NCBI GenBank assembly: GCA_947624485.1
Contig: CANQKM010000005.1
Span: 62,001-126,000, forward strand
Length of the DNA: 64,000 nucleotides
Origin: an uncultured Clostridia bacterium
Lineage (GTDB): Bacteria; Bacillota; Clostridia; UBA1381
Reading direction: 5' to 3'
Both the position numbers and the translations under genes were made by a program. The notes under the pieces were generated by a model. The model saw only the letters and a list, made by a program, of their open reading frames with translations. It did not search any database and was not told where the DNA came from. Shown piece by piece: positions 1 to 8,867 of the stretch; within the stretch, counting starts at the first letter, position 1, and the number at the start of each line of letters is the position of its first letter.

Positions 1-3000
1 TGCCTATCTCCGCGCCGCTGTTTTTGGCGTTCGCCGCAGCATTAAACACGTCCTCTATACTGCTCATATCCGCGGGATTATCCGTCTTTTTCACAACAAA
101 CGGCTTTTGGCTGAATTTAGTTTCGCCCTGATATACCGAAAGCGTCGCTTTTGTAACCGTCGCTCCCTCGGGCAGCGAAACCGCGCCGAAGGAATAGAAT
201 ACTCCGAAATGATTTTTCGCCGTCGTTTCTATTTTATTCTCGTTAGAGTCGCCTTCCGGAATAAATTTGCTGCTGTCGGAATTCATGCTATTCCATGTAT
301 CATCCGTCGCTCTGAGCTGCGCAACCACATCGGCATTCAATGTTGCCGGACTTTCTTCAACGGGAGTCGGCGTTGGGGCAGCCTTTTTCACCGCGTTGAC
401 CGTAACCTCGCCCTCTGCCGTGTTGTAGTTGCTGCTGTCGGTCGGTGTAAATACAGCCGCATATTGTGCCGTGCCTTCCGTAACAGCCGTGGTAGTATCT
501 TTCCATGTAATTTTACCTTCCGTGGTTGTCGGCGGTGTAACATCCTCAAGCGTCATACCGTCGGTCCAATCAACCTCAACCTCCGACAAACCCGACGGGA
601 ACGTTGAATCCGCCTTCGCGATTGTAACCGTACCCGTCCATTCATACGGGTGGTACGTCGCACGCTCAACGGTCACCTTAACGTAATACGTTCCGGCATC
701 CTTGACCTTTTGCGCGGTAGTGCTTCCCTCGCCGTAGTCCTCGGCGCTGCTTGCACAATAATACGTTACCGTATCGCCATCTAGCGTACCCGTCACCGTC
801 ACCGCGTCATGCTCCTGCGTGTCGTATACCGCGCCGCTGCTTCCGCCGTATGACTCTACGTTTACATTTGTAATAGTCAGCTCCTCCGTAATCGTTATCG
901 TCTTAACGACCTTCAAATCGTTGTAGTTCTCCTTCGAGAGCTTAACCGTTATCTTATGCTCTCCCACCTCGTTGTTGTATGACGGGCAGTCGTTAGACCA
1001 AGCCTCCGGCTCGGAACCCGAATAATCACCCTCTGCGTACTGCACGGTAAAGCCCTCCGCCGCAACCGTGAGCGTATGCGGACCGGTGCCGGCTGTAAAC
1101 GTTCCTTCGCCGCTGATTGTGTACGCTTCCGAAGAAATCGTCGCCTTATCGACATGTACCGTCACTGTACCCTCGGCTTTACCCTCGTAATTTGTATCAT
1201 CATTTGACGTAAATTCCGCTTGAACCTGATTATTGCCTGCGCTAAGCGGTGTTTCGCCGTTCTTCCACGTAATCGTACCGCCCTCGGGTGTAGGAACAGA
1301 CACGTCGCTAAGCTTCATATTATCCTTATACACACCGCCGTTAACGGTTTTCGCATCCTCCGGGAATGTCGGTTTTGCCTTAGCGATAGTCACCTGTATC
1401 GGACCGCCGACAGCGGACTCGGTATACATCGCCTCGCCTTCACCGGTCGGCACAGCTTTATAGTATACATTATACTCACCCGCGTTCTTACCCGTCGGCG
1501 GTGTGTCTTGCCAGCCTGTGTCTTCCTGCAAGCTGTACTGCATTTTACCGCCCTCGGGCGCTGTGCCGCCATCTTCAAGCAAATCCTGATCCTCGCCGTT
1601 GTATATCAAATTTTCTTTCTTAGTCGGCGGATTTGTAACCTCCAGCGGTGTCTTTACCGCCTTTTCTTGAAGCTTAAGACCACCTTCACCCTGTACAAGT
1701 TCATATGTTTTATCGCTCACATTCGGAGTTTCAAGTGTGGTTATTTTTGTCGGATCAAGCGTCGTGCCGTCCGCCGCTTTAACAACCACGTCGCCTGCCG
1801 CCGGTGTACCGTATATCGTCAGCGTTCCGATTGACGAACTTGCGTCCATGGTAAGCGTATCATTCGTTTCACCATTGTAGTAATATTTAACGGCATCGGC
1901 ATGTGTGCTGTTTGTAAGACTTATCTTACAGGTTGTACTGCTCGCTGGACTATCAACGGCTTTTCTGGATTTAATTGTTCCCGTAACGGTAACGTTGTCT
2001 AAATTAACGGTACAGTCTCCGTTTCCTTGATAAATATCGCCCGTTATGTCCGAATTTTTTATTGTCAGTGTACGCGACTGCTCTACCGCTACTGCATATA
2101 TGTTTTGTACGTCACCGCTTGTTCCTCGTGTCGCCGTAACATTAACATTATCGAGCGTTAAACCGCCGCCGGTGGTAACAAGAATACCTTGTGTTCCATC
2201 CCTTGTGATTGTCTTCTTTTCCGTAGCACTGATTGTAATATTTTTTGCGATTTTTAATCTATCACTAAGACTCACGTCATTCAAAACATTAACCGTTCCC
2301 TCGGCAGGCGCATAATTATACGTATTTTCAAGCGTGTCACTGTACTCCACCGAAATATCTACGACTTGCGTCAATCTATTGCCTGTTCCCGTATTTATGC
2401 TCTGCCATGATCCGGCAATAAAATACAAATTGCCGGCTGCTTGAATATCACATTCATATGTAAACGTTCCCAAATGACTTTCATCAAATACTAATTTTGT
2501 ACTGCCACCTGTAATCGTGCCTGTAAATTTTGTTGGCTCTATTCCCGCCCCATCAAACTTTACTGACGGTTTATTTCCGCCCAAATATCCGAGAGGTTCT
2601 AAAGCTGTGCCCTTCATTACCTCCTTGTAATCATCTCCTGCCGTTGACGATACTACTTCTTCTGATGTTGTATAAAGTCCTATACCGCTTAAATCAGCGT
2701 TTGTCACATATAACCGTGCCGTTACCTTAATATGTGAATTCGCCGACACCTTGCCAAGCTTAAACACGCCTATTGCCGCACCCAAATCTTCGCCGAGCGG
2801 TGTCTCAGTTTCCGCCTTGGCTGCGGTCATTCTTATTTGGTCTTTAATGCCGGTAGGTTCTTGAGCTTGGTCTGTTTCCGATACAGTCGCCTTCTTAATT
2901 TTATTGTTATCCATCGCCAGCACGGCGGCAGTCGCATTTTGTGTAACAGTCGTAGAAGCCTCTTTATCGCCCGCCGCCCCCGCGGGAACGGCAAAAGCCG

Positions 3001-3070
3001 CGAAGCAGCTCGCGGTCATGGCAATCGCCGACAGCATCGCGGTAAATTTCTTAAATCCATGCGTTTTCAT
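1..3070 (-). CDS. Secreted multi-domain Ig-like repeat surface protein (C-terminus outside window)
   Basis: The frame is open from an ATG at 3070 to the window edge, 1023 codons, with AGGAG about 12 bases upstream. Residues 1-33 form a Sec signal peptide (MKTHGFKKF then a hydrophobic stretch ending near AGAA). Residues about 60-230 are a beta-rich domain. Residues 240-400 look like a short beta-helix or repeat region (LTIKNSDITGDIYQ type). Residues 450-890 carry repeated Ig-like units with NAGEYNVYYKA and DAGTYYVKV motifs, as in MBG/YDG-type adhesin repeats. From about residue 905 a new beta-sandwich resembling the DNRLRE/CBM96-like modules at 26-35 kb begins. No catalytic motif is visible. 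It is the last gene of the minus-strand cluster seen here and has its own -10 box, so a surface-binding or adhesive role is the best inference. An SLH or other anchor may lie beyond the edge. Confidence 0.8.
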   Translation of the reverse strand, partial: MKTHGFKKFTAMLSAIAMTASCFAAFAVPAGAAGDKEASTTVTQNATAAVLAMDNNKIKKATVSETDQAQEPTGIKDQIRMTAAKAETETPLGEDLGAAIGVFKLGKVSANSHIKVTARLYVTNADLSGIGLYTTSEEVVSSTAGDDYKEVMKGTALEPLGYLGGNKPSVKFDGAGIEPTKFTGTITGGSTKLVFDESHLGTFTYECDIQAAGNLYFIAGSWQSINTGTGNRLTQVVDISVEYSDTLENTYNYAPAEGTVNVLNDVSLSDRLKIAKNITISATEKKTITRDGTQGILVTTGGGLTLDNVNVTATRGTSGDVQNIYAVAVEQSRTLTIKNSDITGDIYQGNGDCTVNLDNVTVTGTIKSRKAVDSPASSTTCKISLTNSTHADAVKYYYNGETNDTLTMDASSSIGTLTIYGTPAAGDVVVKAADGTTLDPTKITTLETPNVSDKTYELVQGEGGLKLQEKAVKTPLEVTNPPTKKENLIYNGEDQDLLEDGGTAPEGGKMQYSLQEDTGWQDTPPTGKNAGEYNVYYKAVPTGEGEAMYTESAVGGPIQVTIAKAKPTFPEDAKTVNGGVYKDNMKLSDVSVPTPEGGTITWKNGETPLSAGNNQVQAEFTSNDDTNYEGKAEGTVTVHVDKATISSEAYTISGEGTFTAGTGPHTLTVAAEGFTVQYAEGDYSGSEPEAWSNDCPSYNNEVGEHKITVKLSKENYNDLKVVKTITITEELTITNVNVESYGGSSGAVYDTQEHDAVTVTGTLDGDTVTYYCASSAEDYGEGSTTAQKVKDAGTYYVKVTVERATYHPYEWTGTVTIAKADSTFPSGLSEVEVDWTDGMTLEDVTPPTTTEGKITWKDTTTAVTEGTAQYAAVFTPTDSSNYNTAEGEVTVNAVKKAAPTPTPVEESPATLNADVVAQLRATDDTWNSMNSDSSKFIPEGDSNENKIETTAKNHFGVFYSFGAVSLPEGATVTKATLSVYQGETKFSQKPFVVKKTDNPADMSSIEDVFNAAANAKNSGAEIG

Positions 3071-3120
3071 TTCCCGAAGCATCTCCTTTTTTATAAATTC
3101 CCTGATTTTATTCTACCTTA

Positions 3121-3126
3121 ATTATA
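3121..3126 (-). promoter_or_regulatory. Possible -10 box for the 3070 gene
   Basis: TATAAT on the minus strand lies about 50 bases before the ATG at 3070. The matching -35 region is poor, so this is a weak call. The short gap 3071-3178 holds nothing else recognisable and no strong terminator for the preceding gene. Confidence 0.35.
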
Positions 3127-3178
3127 CCATACCGCCGACCGTATTTACACTGTAAAAAAAGTGAAAACTGTTTGTTTT

Positions 3179-5953
3179 TTACCTGTCCACCGATTTATAC
3201 AGCGGTTTCATGTTATCGTCCCACACAAAAATTTTCATCTTGTCCGCGCCGCTCGGTTTTTCGTATTTGAAATTTAACTGTTCTTCTCCGTTAATCGTCT
3301 CCGAATACTTCCTGACGTCGGCGAGCGCGGAGCCTTTGTAAGCTGCCGCGTACACCGTTACGGGAGCGGTCGTTCCCTCGTCGGTCGACGCCGACACCGT
3401 TATAACGCCGTCCTCGAACGCCACGTCCGTTACCGTCGCCTCACCCCTCGGCGCGGTGCGGTACAGTACCATGGTCGAGGCGGGCGCGACCTGCGCGGCT
3501 GTGCCGTCCTCCGCACCGTCCGCGGCTTCGCCGAAGTAATAGCTCTTTCCGCTTATCAGATCCTTATACACGCCGTCAAGCCCCAGCTCCTCATACGGAA
3601 CGGGATATGACACATTGTTTTCCCTTCCCATGAGGTTATTGCTGTTCATTATCACCGCGTAGCCGCCGTAATTCATATACATAAACGCCTCGGCGTAGTG
3701 ATTGACGAATTTTTGATATTGCGCTCCGGCAGCCGTTTTGACGTTCCACCCGACCGTCGTAAGCTCGGCGTAGCCGTAGCTGTCGTATTTATCCGTCTTA
3801 TGGTGGACGCGCGCGAGATTGTTCATAAGTCCCTGCTGATTGTCCTTAACTCTTTCAGTATTGTAGTATTCGACGCTTCTCAGCGGATTTCGCCAGTTCA
3901 GCGCGAGATATATCTTATCATCGCCGTTTTTGATAACGACATTCCTGCCCATTTCGTCCGCCCACGCGTATTCGTCAACCGCGTCGTTCTCCATAATATA
4001 ATCGTAATCGGCTATGCTCCTTCCCTCAAACGCGCCGGTTATATCGTCAAAGCCGAGGTAAAGCCTGATAAGCGACAGCGCGTTATCCTCATAATGGGCG
4101 TTTGAAGGCTCGTAGCTTGTACTCTCCGCCGTCATTTTGTCGTGCGCGAGAAAATTGTAAAACGCTTTGAGCGCGGTGTCGTCGCCGAGCGTAAGAGCCG
4201 CGTAGCCGTCAAGCACGTACCGCTCCGTTCCGGGGTAGTACGCGTTTCTGTTGCTTGTGATGCCCTCGCTGTAAAGCGTCGGATTGCCGCCTATGCCCGC
4301 GTTGGCGGTAAACATGAAATTGTCCGAAACAGCATAGGCTTTTTTAACAATCTCCGCGTATTTCGCCGCCTTGTCCGCCGAGAGGTACTGCCCTGCCAGT
4401 TCCGCAAGCTGTGACATTTCCTCCAGCGCCATTATGCCGTAATCGCCGCTGTAACCGCCCTGTATCGAGCCGAAGTTTTCAAGTATAAGACCTTTCGGCG
4501 ATACCCAGTAGCTTGAACAGCATATATTAGGCTCCAACCCGAACGCCATATCGAGTTCGTGCGTTATTTCCGTTTCGTCCCACGCGTAGGAGCTTCCCAT
4601 TCGTTTCAGCACGTTATTGAAGCGCAGCGCGGCAATTATGTCAGCCATATCCTGGTTGGGCGCGTGTCCCGCGCCGTCAAGCGACGTGAGATAGTCACGC
4701 GCGGCGGCAGCCATCGTTTCCCACGCGCCTTTGCGGCGCACGGATGTATCAATATAACCGTCGGCGTCCATGTCTATATATTTATCGAGATCGCCGATGT
4801 CTTTAACGTCGTCGTACACCGCGTCGAGCGCGTATGCCGCGCTGCGCAGTCCGAAGCCGGTGAGGTTGCTGCCCGACGCGTTTTTCCTGTCGGGACCGCC
4901 TATCCAGCCGTCGCTGCTGAAAAAGCCTCCGTTTGCTCCCTGCGCCCTGCAAAGGAAATCCATGCCCTTTACAATTCTGTCGAGCAATTCCTCCTTTTCC
5001 TCCGCGCCGTAACCGAGCGCGTCCGCGTTTTTGTACGCAAGCGCGAATACCTCATAGCCGTTAAGCGGCGTCATGTTCTGCTTCAGCATACCGTTTGAAT
5101 TATAGTACGCGCTTTTCCAATTCTCGTCGGTTTTGTCCTTATTTTTCCAACCCGTTGTGCGCGTTATCATGCCCTCCATGTACGAGGGGTAATTGTCCGA
5201 GCCGTATATCTGCCATGATTTAAAGGTGTCCACGGCAGTTTTCGCGTATTGCAAAAGCTGTGCTTTGTATTCGCCGTATGGTTTCATCTCCGACTGTGCG
5301 GCAGGTGCAAGCTGTCCCGAAACTGCGCCGTACTCCGACGGCTCGAAATACGGATCCTGCATCATATACAGCGCGTATATTCCCCTGCTCGGTTCGGTCT
5401 GCTCCTTCACCTTGTCTTCGGCATAGTCCGCGCTGCCGCCCGTTGAGTATATTTTAAGCGTAACCTCCGTTTTACCTTCGGTATATACCTTTGGAATTAT
5501 ATAAGTCGAATATATAAAACCGCCCTCGTACTGCGGAGAACTCCCTGAAAAATTCAGTTCAACCCAGTCGCGCCTGTCCACAACTCCGCTGTTACGCTCC
5601 GGCGGCTTGTCACCGCCGACATTCATGTTGCCGTCAGTGTCGGTCAGCCAAAGCATACCGTCGCCCGTGTCGCTTCCCCATAATTTTACCGTGAGATAGT
5701 TTGTCTTATCGGGATCGCATTCCATCGTAAACGTCATCGAGCCGTTCGGGTTCAGGGTACGGAACGTATGCTCCGCGCCGTCAACCGTATTTGTCTGCGG
5801 CTCGCTTGCCGCGGTGTACTCGATACAGCCCTGCTCGCTTTCCGTATTGCCTATATCTATGTATTTCGGCTGCGCGTCGTTTTGCGCATAAACAAAAATA
5901 ATGTTTGACACGGTAACAGCCAAACATACGATTAAACAGCATATCCTTTTCAT
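3179..5953 (-). CDS. Secreted helical-barrel protein of unrecognised family, likely polysaccharide-active
   Basis: A 924-residue protein with signal peptide (1-23), an N-terminal beta-sandwich (30-170, motif YLTVKLWGSD), an alpha-helical domain (about 225-640) that looks like an alpha/alpha-barrel, a beta domain (650-800, motif NWRNPLRS) and a separate C-terminal module (842-924, AAYKGSALADV then KIFVWDDNMKPLY). The helical part contains ANGGFFSSDGW and SPKGLILENFG, both echoed in the 1251-residue protein at 35268-39023 (SNGGFNDAV, SPKGLSMETHG), so the two are homologues. Toroidal helical folds of this kind occur in many lyases and glycoside hydrolases, but I do not recognise the family. It follows the GH43 gene with a 174-base gap holding a hairpin. 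Start chosen by AAGGAG ten bases before the ATG. Confidence 0.75.
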   Translation of the reverse strand: MKRICCLIVCLAVTVSNIIFVYAQNDAQPKYIDIGNTESEQGCIEYTAASEPQTNTVDGAEHTFRTLNPNGSMTFTMECDPDKTNYLTVKLWGSDTGDGMLWLTDTDGNMNVGGDKPPERNSGVVDRRDWVELNFSGSSPQYEGGFIYSTYIIPKVYTEGKTEVTLKIYSTGGSADYAEDKVKEQTEPSRGIYALYMMQDPYFEPSEYGAVSGQLAPAAQSEMKPYGEYKAQLLQYAKTAVDTFKSWQIYGSDNYPSYMEGMITRTTGWKNKDKTDENWKSAYYNSNGMLKQNMTPLNGYEVFALAYKNADALGYGAEEKEELLDRIVKGMDFLCRAQGANGGFFSSDGWIGGPDRKNASGSNLTGFGLRSAAYALDAVYDDVKDIGDLDKYIDMDADGYIDTSVRRKGAWETMAAAARDYLTSLDGAGHAPNQDMADIIAALRFNNVLKRMGSSYAWDETEITHELDMAFGLEPNICCSSYWVSPKGLILENFGSIQGGYSGDYGIMALEEMSQLAELAGQYLSADKAAKYAEIVKKAYAVSDNFMFTANAGIGGNPTLYSEGITSNRNAYYPGTERYVLDGYAALTLGDDTALKAFYNFLAHDKMTAESTSYEPSNAHYEDNALSLIRLYLGFDDITGAFEGRSIADYDYIMENDAVDEYAWADEMGRNVVIKNGDDKIYLALNWRNPLRSVEYYNTERVKDNQQGLMNNLARVHHKTDKYDSYGYAELTTVGWNVKTAAGAQYQKFVNHYAEAFMYMNYGGYAVIMNSNNLMGRENNVSYPVPYEELGLDGVYKDLISGKSYYFGEAADGAEDGTAAQVAPASTMVLYRTAPRGEATVTDVAFEDGVITVSASTDEGTTAPVTVYAAAYKGSALADVRKYSETINGEEQLNFKYEKPSGADKMKIFVWDDNMKPLYKSVDR

Positions 5954-5985
5954 AACATATCCGCTCCTTTTGAAGTAGGGGGGTA

Positions 5986-6019
5986 GATAGGCGGATTAAC
6001 CTTCGCGCCTCCGCCTATC
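5986..6019 (-). other. Inverted repeat in leader of the 924-residue protein gene
   Basis: A perfect 10-base stem (GATAGGCGGA / TCCGCCTATC) with a 14-base loop lies 33 bases before the ATG at 5953 and 108 bases after the GH43 stop. No T-run follows on the minus strand, so it is a poor terminator. It could be an mRNA stabiliser between GH43 and the next gene, or an operator. Confidence 0.55.
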
Positions 6020-6127
6020 AGTTGCATAAGTTAAAACTTAAATATTATCTTCAATAATATTTTACATGCCTATATATAAAAAATCAACTTTGAAATATTA
6101 CTTTTATATTCCAAATTATCGAAAACG

Positions 6128-7699
6128 TCACACACTCCCGTTATTTTTCTTGTTGTGTTTATATTCAAACCATTCAAATTCCGCGCATTTTTCCTTGCGG
6201 TACAAGTCCTGACAGCATATTCCGCACATCGCTCCCGTAAATCCGAGATGAATATGGCGGTCGCTCAAAATATTTATATCGAGTTCAAACCCGACGCTCT
6301 TAAAGCCTTCACCGTCATTGTACGCAAACAGCAGCCTGCCGCCGTCGATCGTTCCGCGAAGCTCTACGGGCGTGTTTTCTTTTATCGTGATAGGCTCCTT
6401 CATCGGGTAGTATAACTTCCCGTTATCGCAGGTCAAAACATAAATTTCCTTCGCCTTTGTCAGATTGTTCCGCGATACATACAGATAGTGCCAGTGGCAC
6501 GTATCGTATATGAATACAAGTCCCGCGAGGTGCTTTTCCCATTCCGGCTCGAATGTGAGCTTTGCCGTCACCGTGACGTGCGCGCTGTCAATTCGCCGCG
6601 CGATAAGCGACTGATCGAAACGGCTATTCAAGCCGTCCGCGCCGCGCAGTACGAGTCCTTTTTCGTTAAATGATACAAACGTTTCCGCAGGTCGGCGCAG
6701 CGAATGAAAGTCGCCCGACAGCTTGCCCTCGGTGAAATCGTAGAAACGGTCGTCCGTTTTTTCTTCTCCTTCTGTCACGCCCTTCGGCAGCGGTACGCTC
6801 ATATGCGGATTTTCGCCGCCCTGCGACAATCTGAGCCAGCCGTCGTCCGTCCATTCAACCTTTTGTATCGAGGTTTCGCGTCCGAAAATGCTGCAATCGC
6901 CGCTTGAATAGCGCGTCGCGAGATGCACCATATACAGTTCGCCCTCGGGAGTATCGACAATATCCGCGTGTCCCGCGGTTTGCAGCGGCAGCGACGGATT
7001 ATCGCGCGAATGGAGCAGTATATGTGGATCGTCCTCCCACGGCCCGAACAGGCTTTTGCTTCTCGAAAGCTGCGCGCTGTGGCGTTCACCCGTGCCGCCC
7101 TGTGCCTTTAACAGGTAATACGTCCCGTTTATGTTGTATATGTGCGAGCCTTCCACAAGCTCTCCATGCGGCTCGGTATAGATTTTATAAATATCCCCGA
7201 CAAGCCGCTTAGAAACCGGATCGTATTCCTGAAGTCTGAGACCGTTGAACCGCTGATTTTCGCGGTAATGGTTGTCAAGGCTTAAGAGCCATTTCCTGCC
7301 GTCCGCGTCGTGGAACATTGACGGATCGAAGCCGAGCGAATTGAGATAAACCGGCTCCGACCATTCACCGTTTATATCGTCGGTCGTTATGAGATAATTC
7401 TCGTTCTGCATCATCGGCCCGCGCTCGCGCACATTTGTGTAAACAAGATAAACCGTTTTCCCGTCATACGACAGATCCGGCGCCCATATTCCTCCGCCGT
7501 CGGGAACGCCGGTCAGATCGAGCAGCGATTTTTTATTGAGCGGACGCGAATGCAGCGTCCAGTCCTTCAAATTTTTCGACGTGTATATGCACACGCCGGG
7601 CCACCACTCGAACGTTGACGTCGCTATATAGTAATCCTCCCCTATCCTTATAATCGTGGGATCGGGGTTAAAGCCTTTTAAGATTGGATTTTCAATCAT
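6128..7699 (-). CDS. GH43 beta-xylosidase / alpha-L-arabinofuranosidase, XynB type
   Basis: A 523-residue cytoplasmic enzyme (no signal peptide) that should release xylose, and perhaps arabinose, from the non-reducing ends of short xylo-oligosaccharides by inversion. The five-bladed propeller domain (1-310) starts with NPILKGFNPDP. The three acidic residues of the family are present: D13 (NPDP, general base), D125 (GFDPSMF, pKa modulator) and E183 (VEGSH, general acid). Residues 320-523 form the C-terminal beta-sandwich typical of XynB-like GH43 members. Length matches the family (about 530). RBS AGGAGG lies just upstream. It follows the GH88 gene by 31 bases and is probably co-transcribed with the heparinase-like and GH88 genes, which points to a xylose- and uronate-containing substrate. 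Confidence 0.9.
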   Translation of the reverse strand: MIENPILKGFNPDPTIIRIGEDYYIATSTFEWWPGVCIYTSKNLKDWTLHSRPLNKKSLLDLTGVPDGGGIWAPDLSYDGKTVYLVYTNVRERGPMMQNENYLITTDDINGEWSEPVYLNSLGFDPSMFHDADGRKWLLSLDNHYRENQRFNGLRLQEYDPVSKRLVGDIYKIYTEPHGELVEGSHIYNINGTYYLLKAQGGTGERHSAQLSRSKSLFGPWEDDPHILLHSRDNPSLPLQTAGHADIVDTPEGELYMVHLATRYSSGDCSIFGRETSIQKVEWTDDGWLRLSQGGENPHMSVPLPKGVTEGEEKTDDRFYDFTEGKLSGDFHSLRRPAETFVSFNEKGLVLRGADGLNSRFDQSLIARRIDSAHVTVTAKLTFEPEWEKHLAGLVFIYDTCHWHYLYVSRNNLTKAKEIYVLTCDNGKLYYPMKEPITIKENTPVELRGTIDGGRLLFAYNDGEGFKSVGFELDINILSDRHIHLGFTGAMCGICCQDLYRKEKCAEFEWFEYKHNKKNNGSV

Positions 7700-7730
7700 T
7701 TATAATTTCCTCCTATACGGTCCTTGCCGA

Positions 7731-8867
7731 TTACCAGAACAGCATATCGTTCCCTCTGAGCTTATAGATCGCTTCGATAAAGAAGTAATCGCCGTAAATG
7801 ATCGGCGCATGGCGTCCCATTTCGCGGCACACGTATGCCTCCGTGCCCATTTGGAGAATTGAGTCCTCGCCGTCCGACCAGTCACAGTATTTTTCCTCGA
7901 GAGCCTTTAAAATCTTAAACGCCGCGTTCAGATACGTTTTTTTCTCGTATTCGCCGACACAGTTCGCTATCTCGATAAGACCGCACGCGGCGCACGCCGC
8001 CGCTGTTGTGTCTATAAGCACAGGCTCCTCCGGCGCGCGGAAATCCACAAGCGGAATATAATCAGTGTCCGCGATGCACGCGATAAAGTAGTGCGCCACG
8101 CGCTTTGCCGCGTCGAGATACTCCTGCTTGCCGGTGTGGATATAGCTTAAAACAAAGCCGTAAATCGCCCAGCTCTGACCTCTCGACCATGACGAGCCGA
8201 CCTCATATCCCTGTCCGCCGAAGCTCTCTATGACCTCACCGTTCGTCGGATCGAGGCTCACGATATGATTTACCGAGCCGTCCGGACGAATATGCGTCCT
8301 CAGCACCGTGTCGGCGTGATTTTCGGCGATATAGCGGTAACGGTCGTCGTTATGCTCCTTCGCCGCCCAGTAGAGAAGCGGAATATTCATCATGCTGTCG
8401 ATTATTACCCAGCCGTTGTGGTCGTCGTTCCACGAGCGGATAAACTTACCCGCCGCGTTATAGCGCGACGCGAGCATATTCGCGGCGTAGATTGTGCGCA
8501 GACGCGATTTTTTATTGCCCGTCAGCCGATAGTCAACGCCGCTCGAAATGTGCCACATGAATCCGACGTCGTGATGAAGCAGATCGTAAATTTCAAACGC
8601 TCCGTCAAGCAGCTTTTCCGCGTTTTCGGCTGTGATTTTGTACTCCTCGTTTTTTGTATCCTCGTACATCAGCCACATCATGCCGGGCCAGAAACCGTTT
8701 GTCCACCACGTTATGTCCTTTTCGACCATGTTGTCATGGACGCCGTTTTCGGTTGTGTACGGGATCTTATCGCGTGATTTGACGCATACCTTTCGGAGCT
8801 TATTATCGAGCTTCTCCCACACTCCGTCAACCCATTTTTTATTTTCCTCAGATAAATTTATGTTCAT
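7731..8867 (-). CDS. GH88 unsaturated glucuronyl hydrolase
   Basis: A 378-residue cytoplasmic alpha/alpha-barrel enzyme that hydrates the C4-C5 double bond of unsaturated uronic acids left by polysaccharide lyases. Both catalytic aspartates of the family are visible: D100 in HHDVGFMWH and D157 in VIIDSMMN. Other family signatures are WWTNGFWPGM and SSWSRGQSWAIYG. I place the start at 8867 rather than at the upstream ATG at 8900, because GGGAGGAATTGCG sits directly before it and this gives a 4-base ATGA overlap with the stop of the heparinase-like gene, implying translational coupling. A lyase and a GH88 enzyme coupled like this normally act one after the other on the same oligosaccharide. GH105 is the near alternative, but the motif spacing favours GH88. 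Confidence 0.9.
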   Translation of the reverse strand: MNINLSEENKKWVDGVWEKLDNKLRKVCVKSRDKIPYTTENGVHDNMVEKDITWWTNGFWPGMMWLMYEDTKNEEYKITAENAEKLLDGAFEIYDLLHHDVGFMWHISSGVDYRLTGNKKSRLRTIYAANMLASRYNAAGKFIRSWNDDHNGWVIIDSMMNIPLLYWAAKEHNDDRYRYIAENHADTVLRTHIRPDGSVNHIVSLDPTNGEVIESFGGQGYEVGSSWSRGQSWAIYGFVLSYIHTGKQEYLDAAKRVAHYFIACIADTDYIPLVDFRAPEEPVLIDTTAAACAACGLIEIANCVGEYEKKTYLNAAFKILKALEEKYCDWSDGEDSILQMGTEAYVCREMGRHAPIIYGDYFFIEAIYKLRGNDMLFW

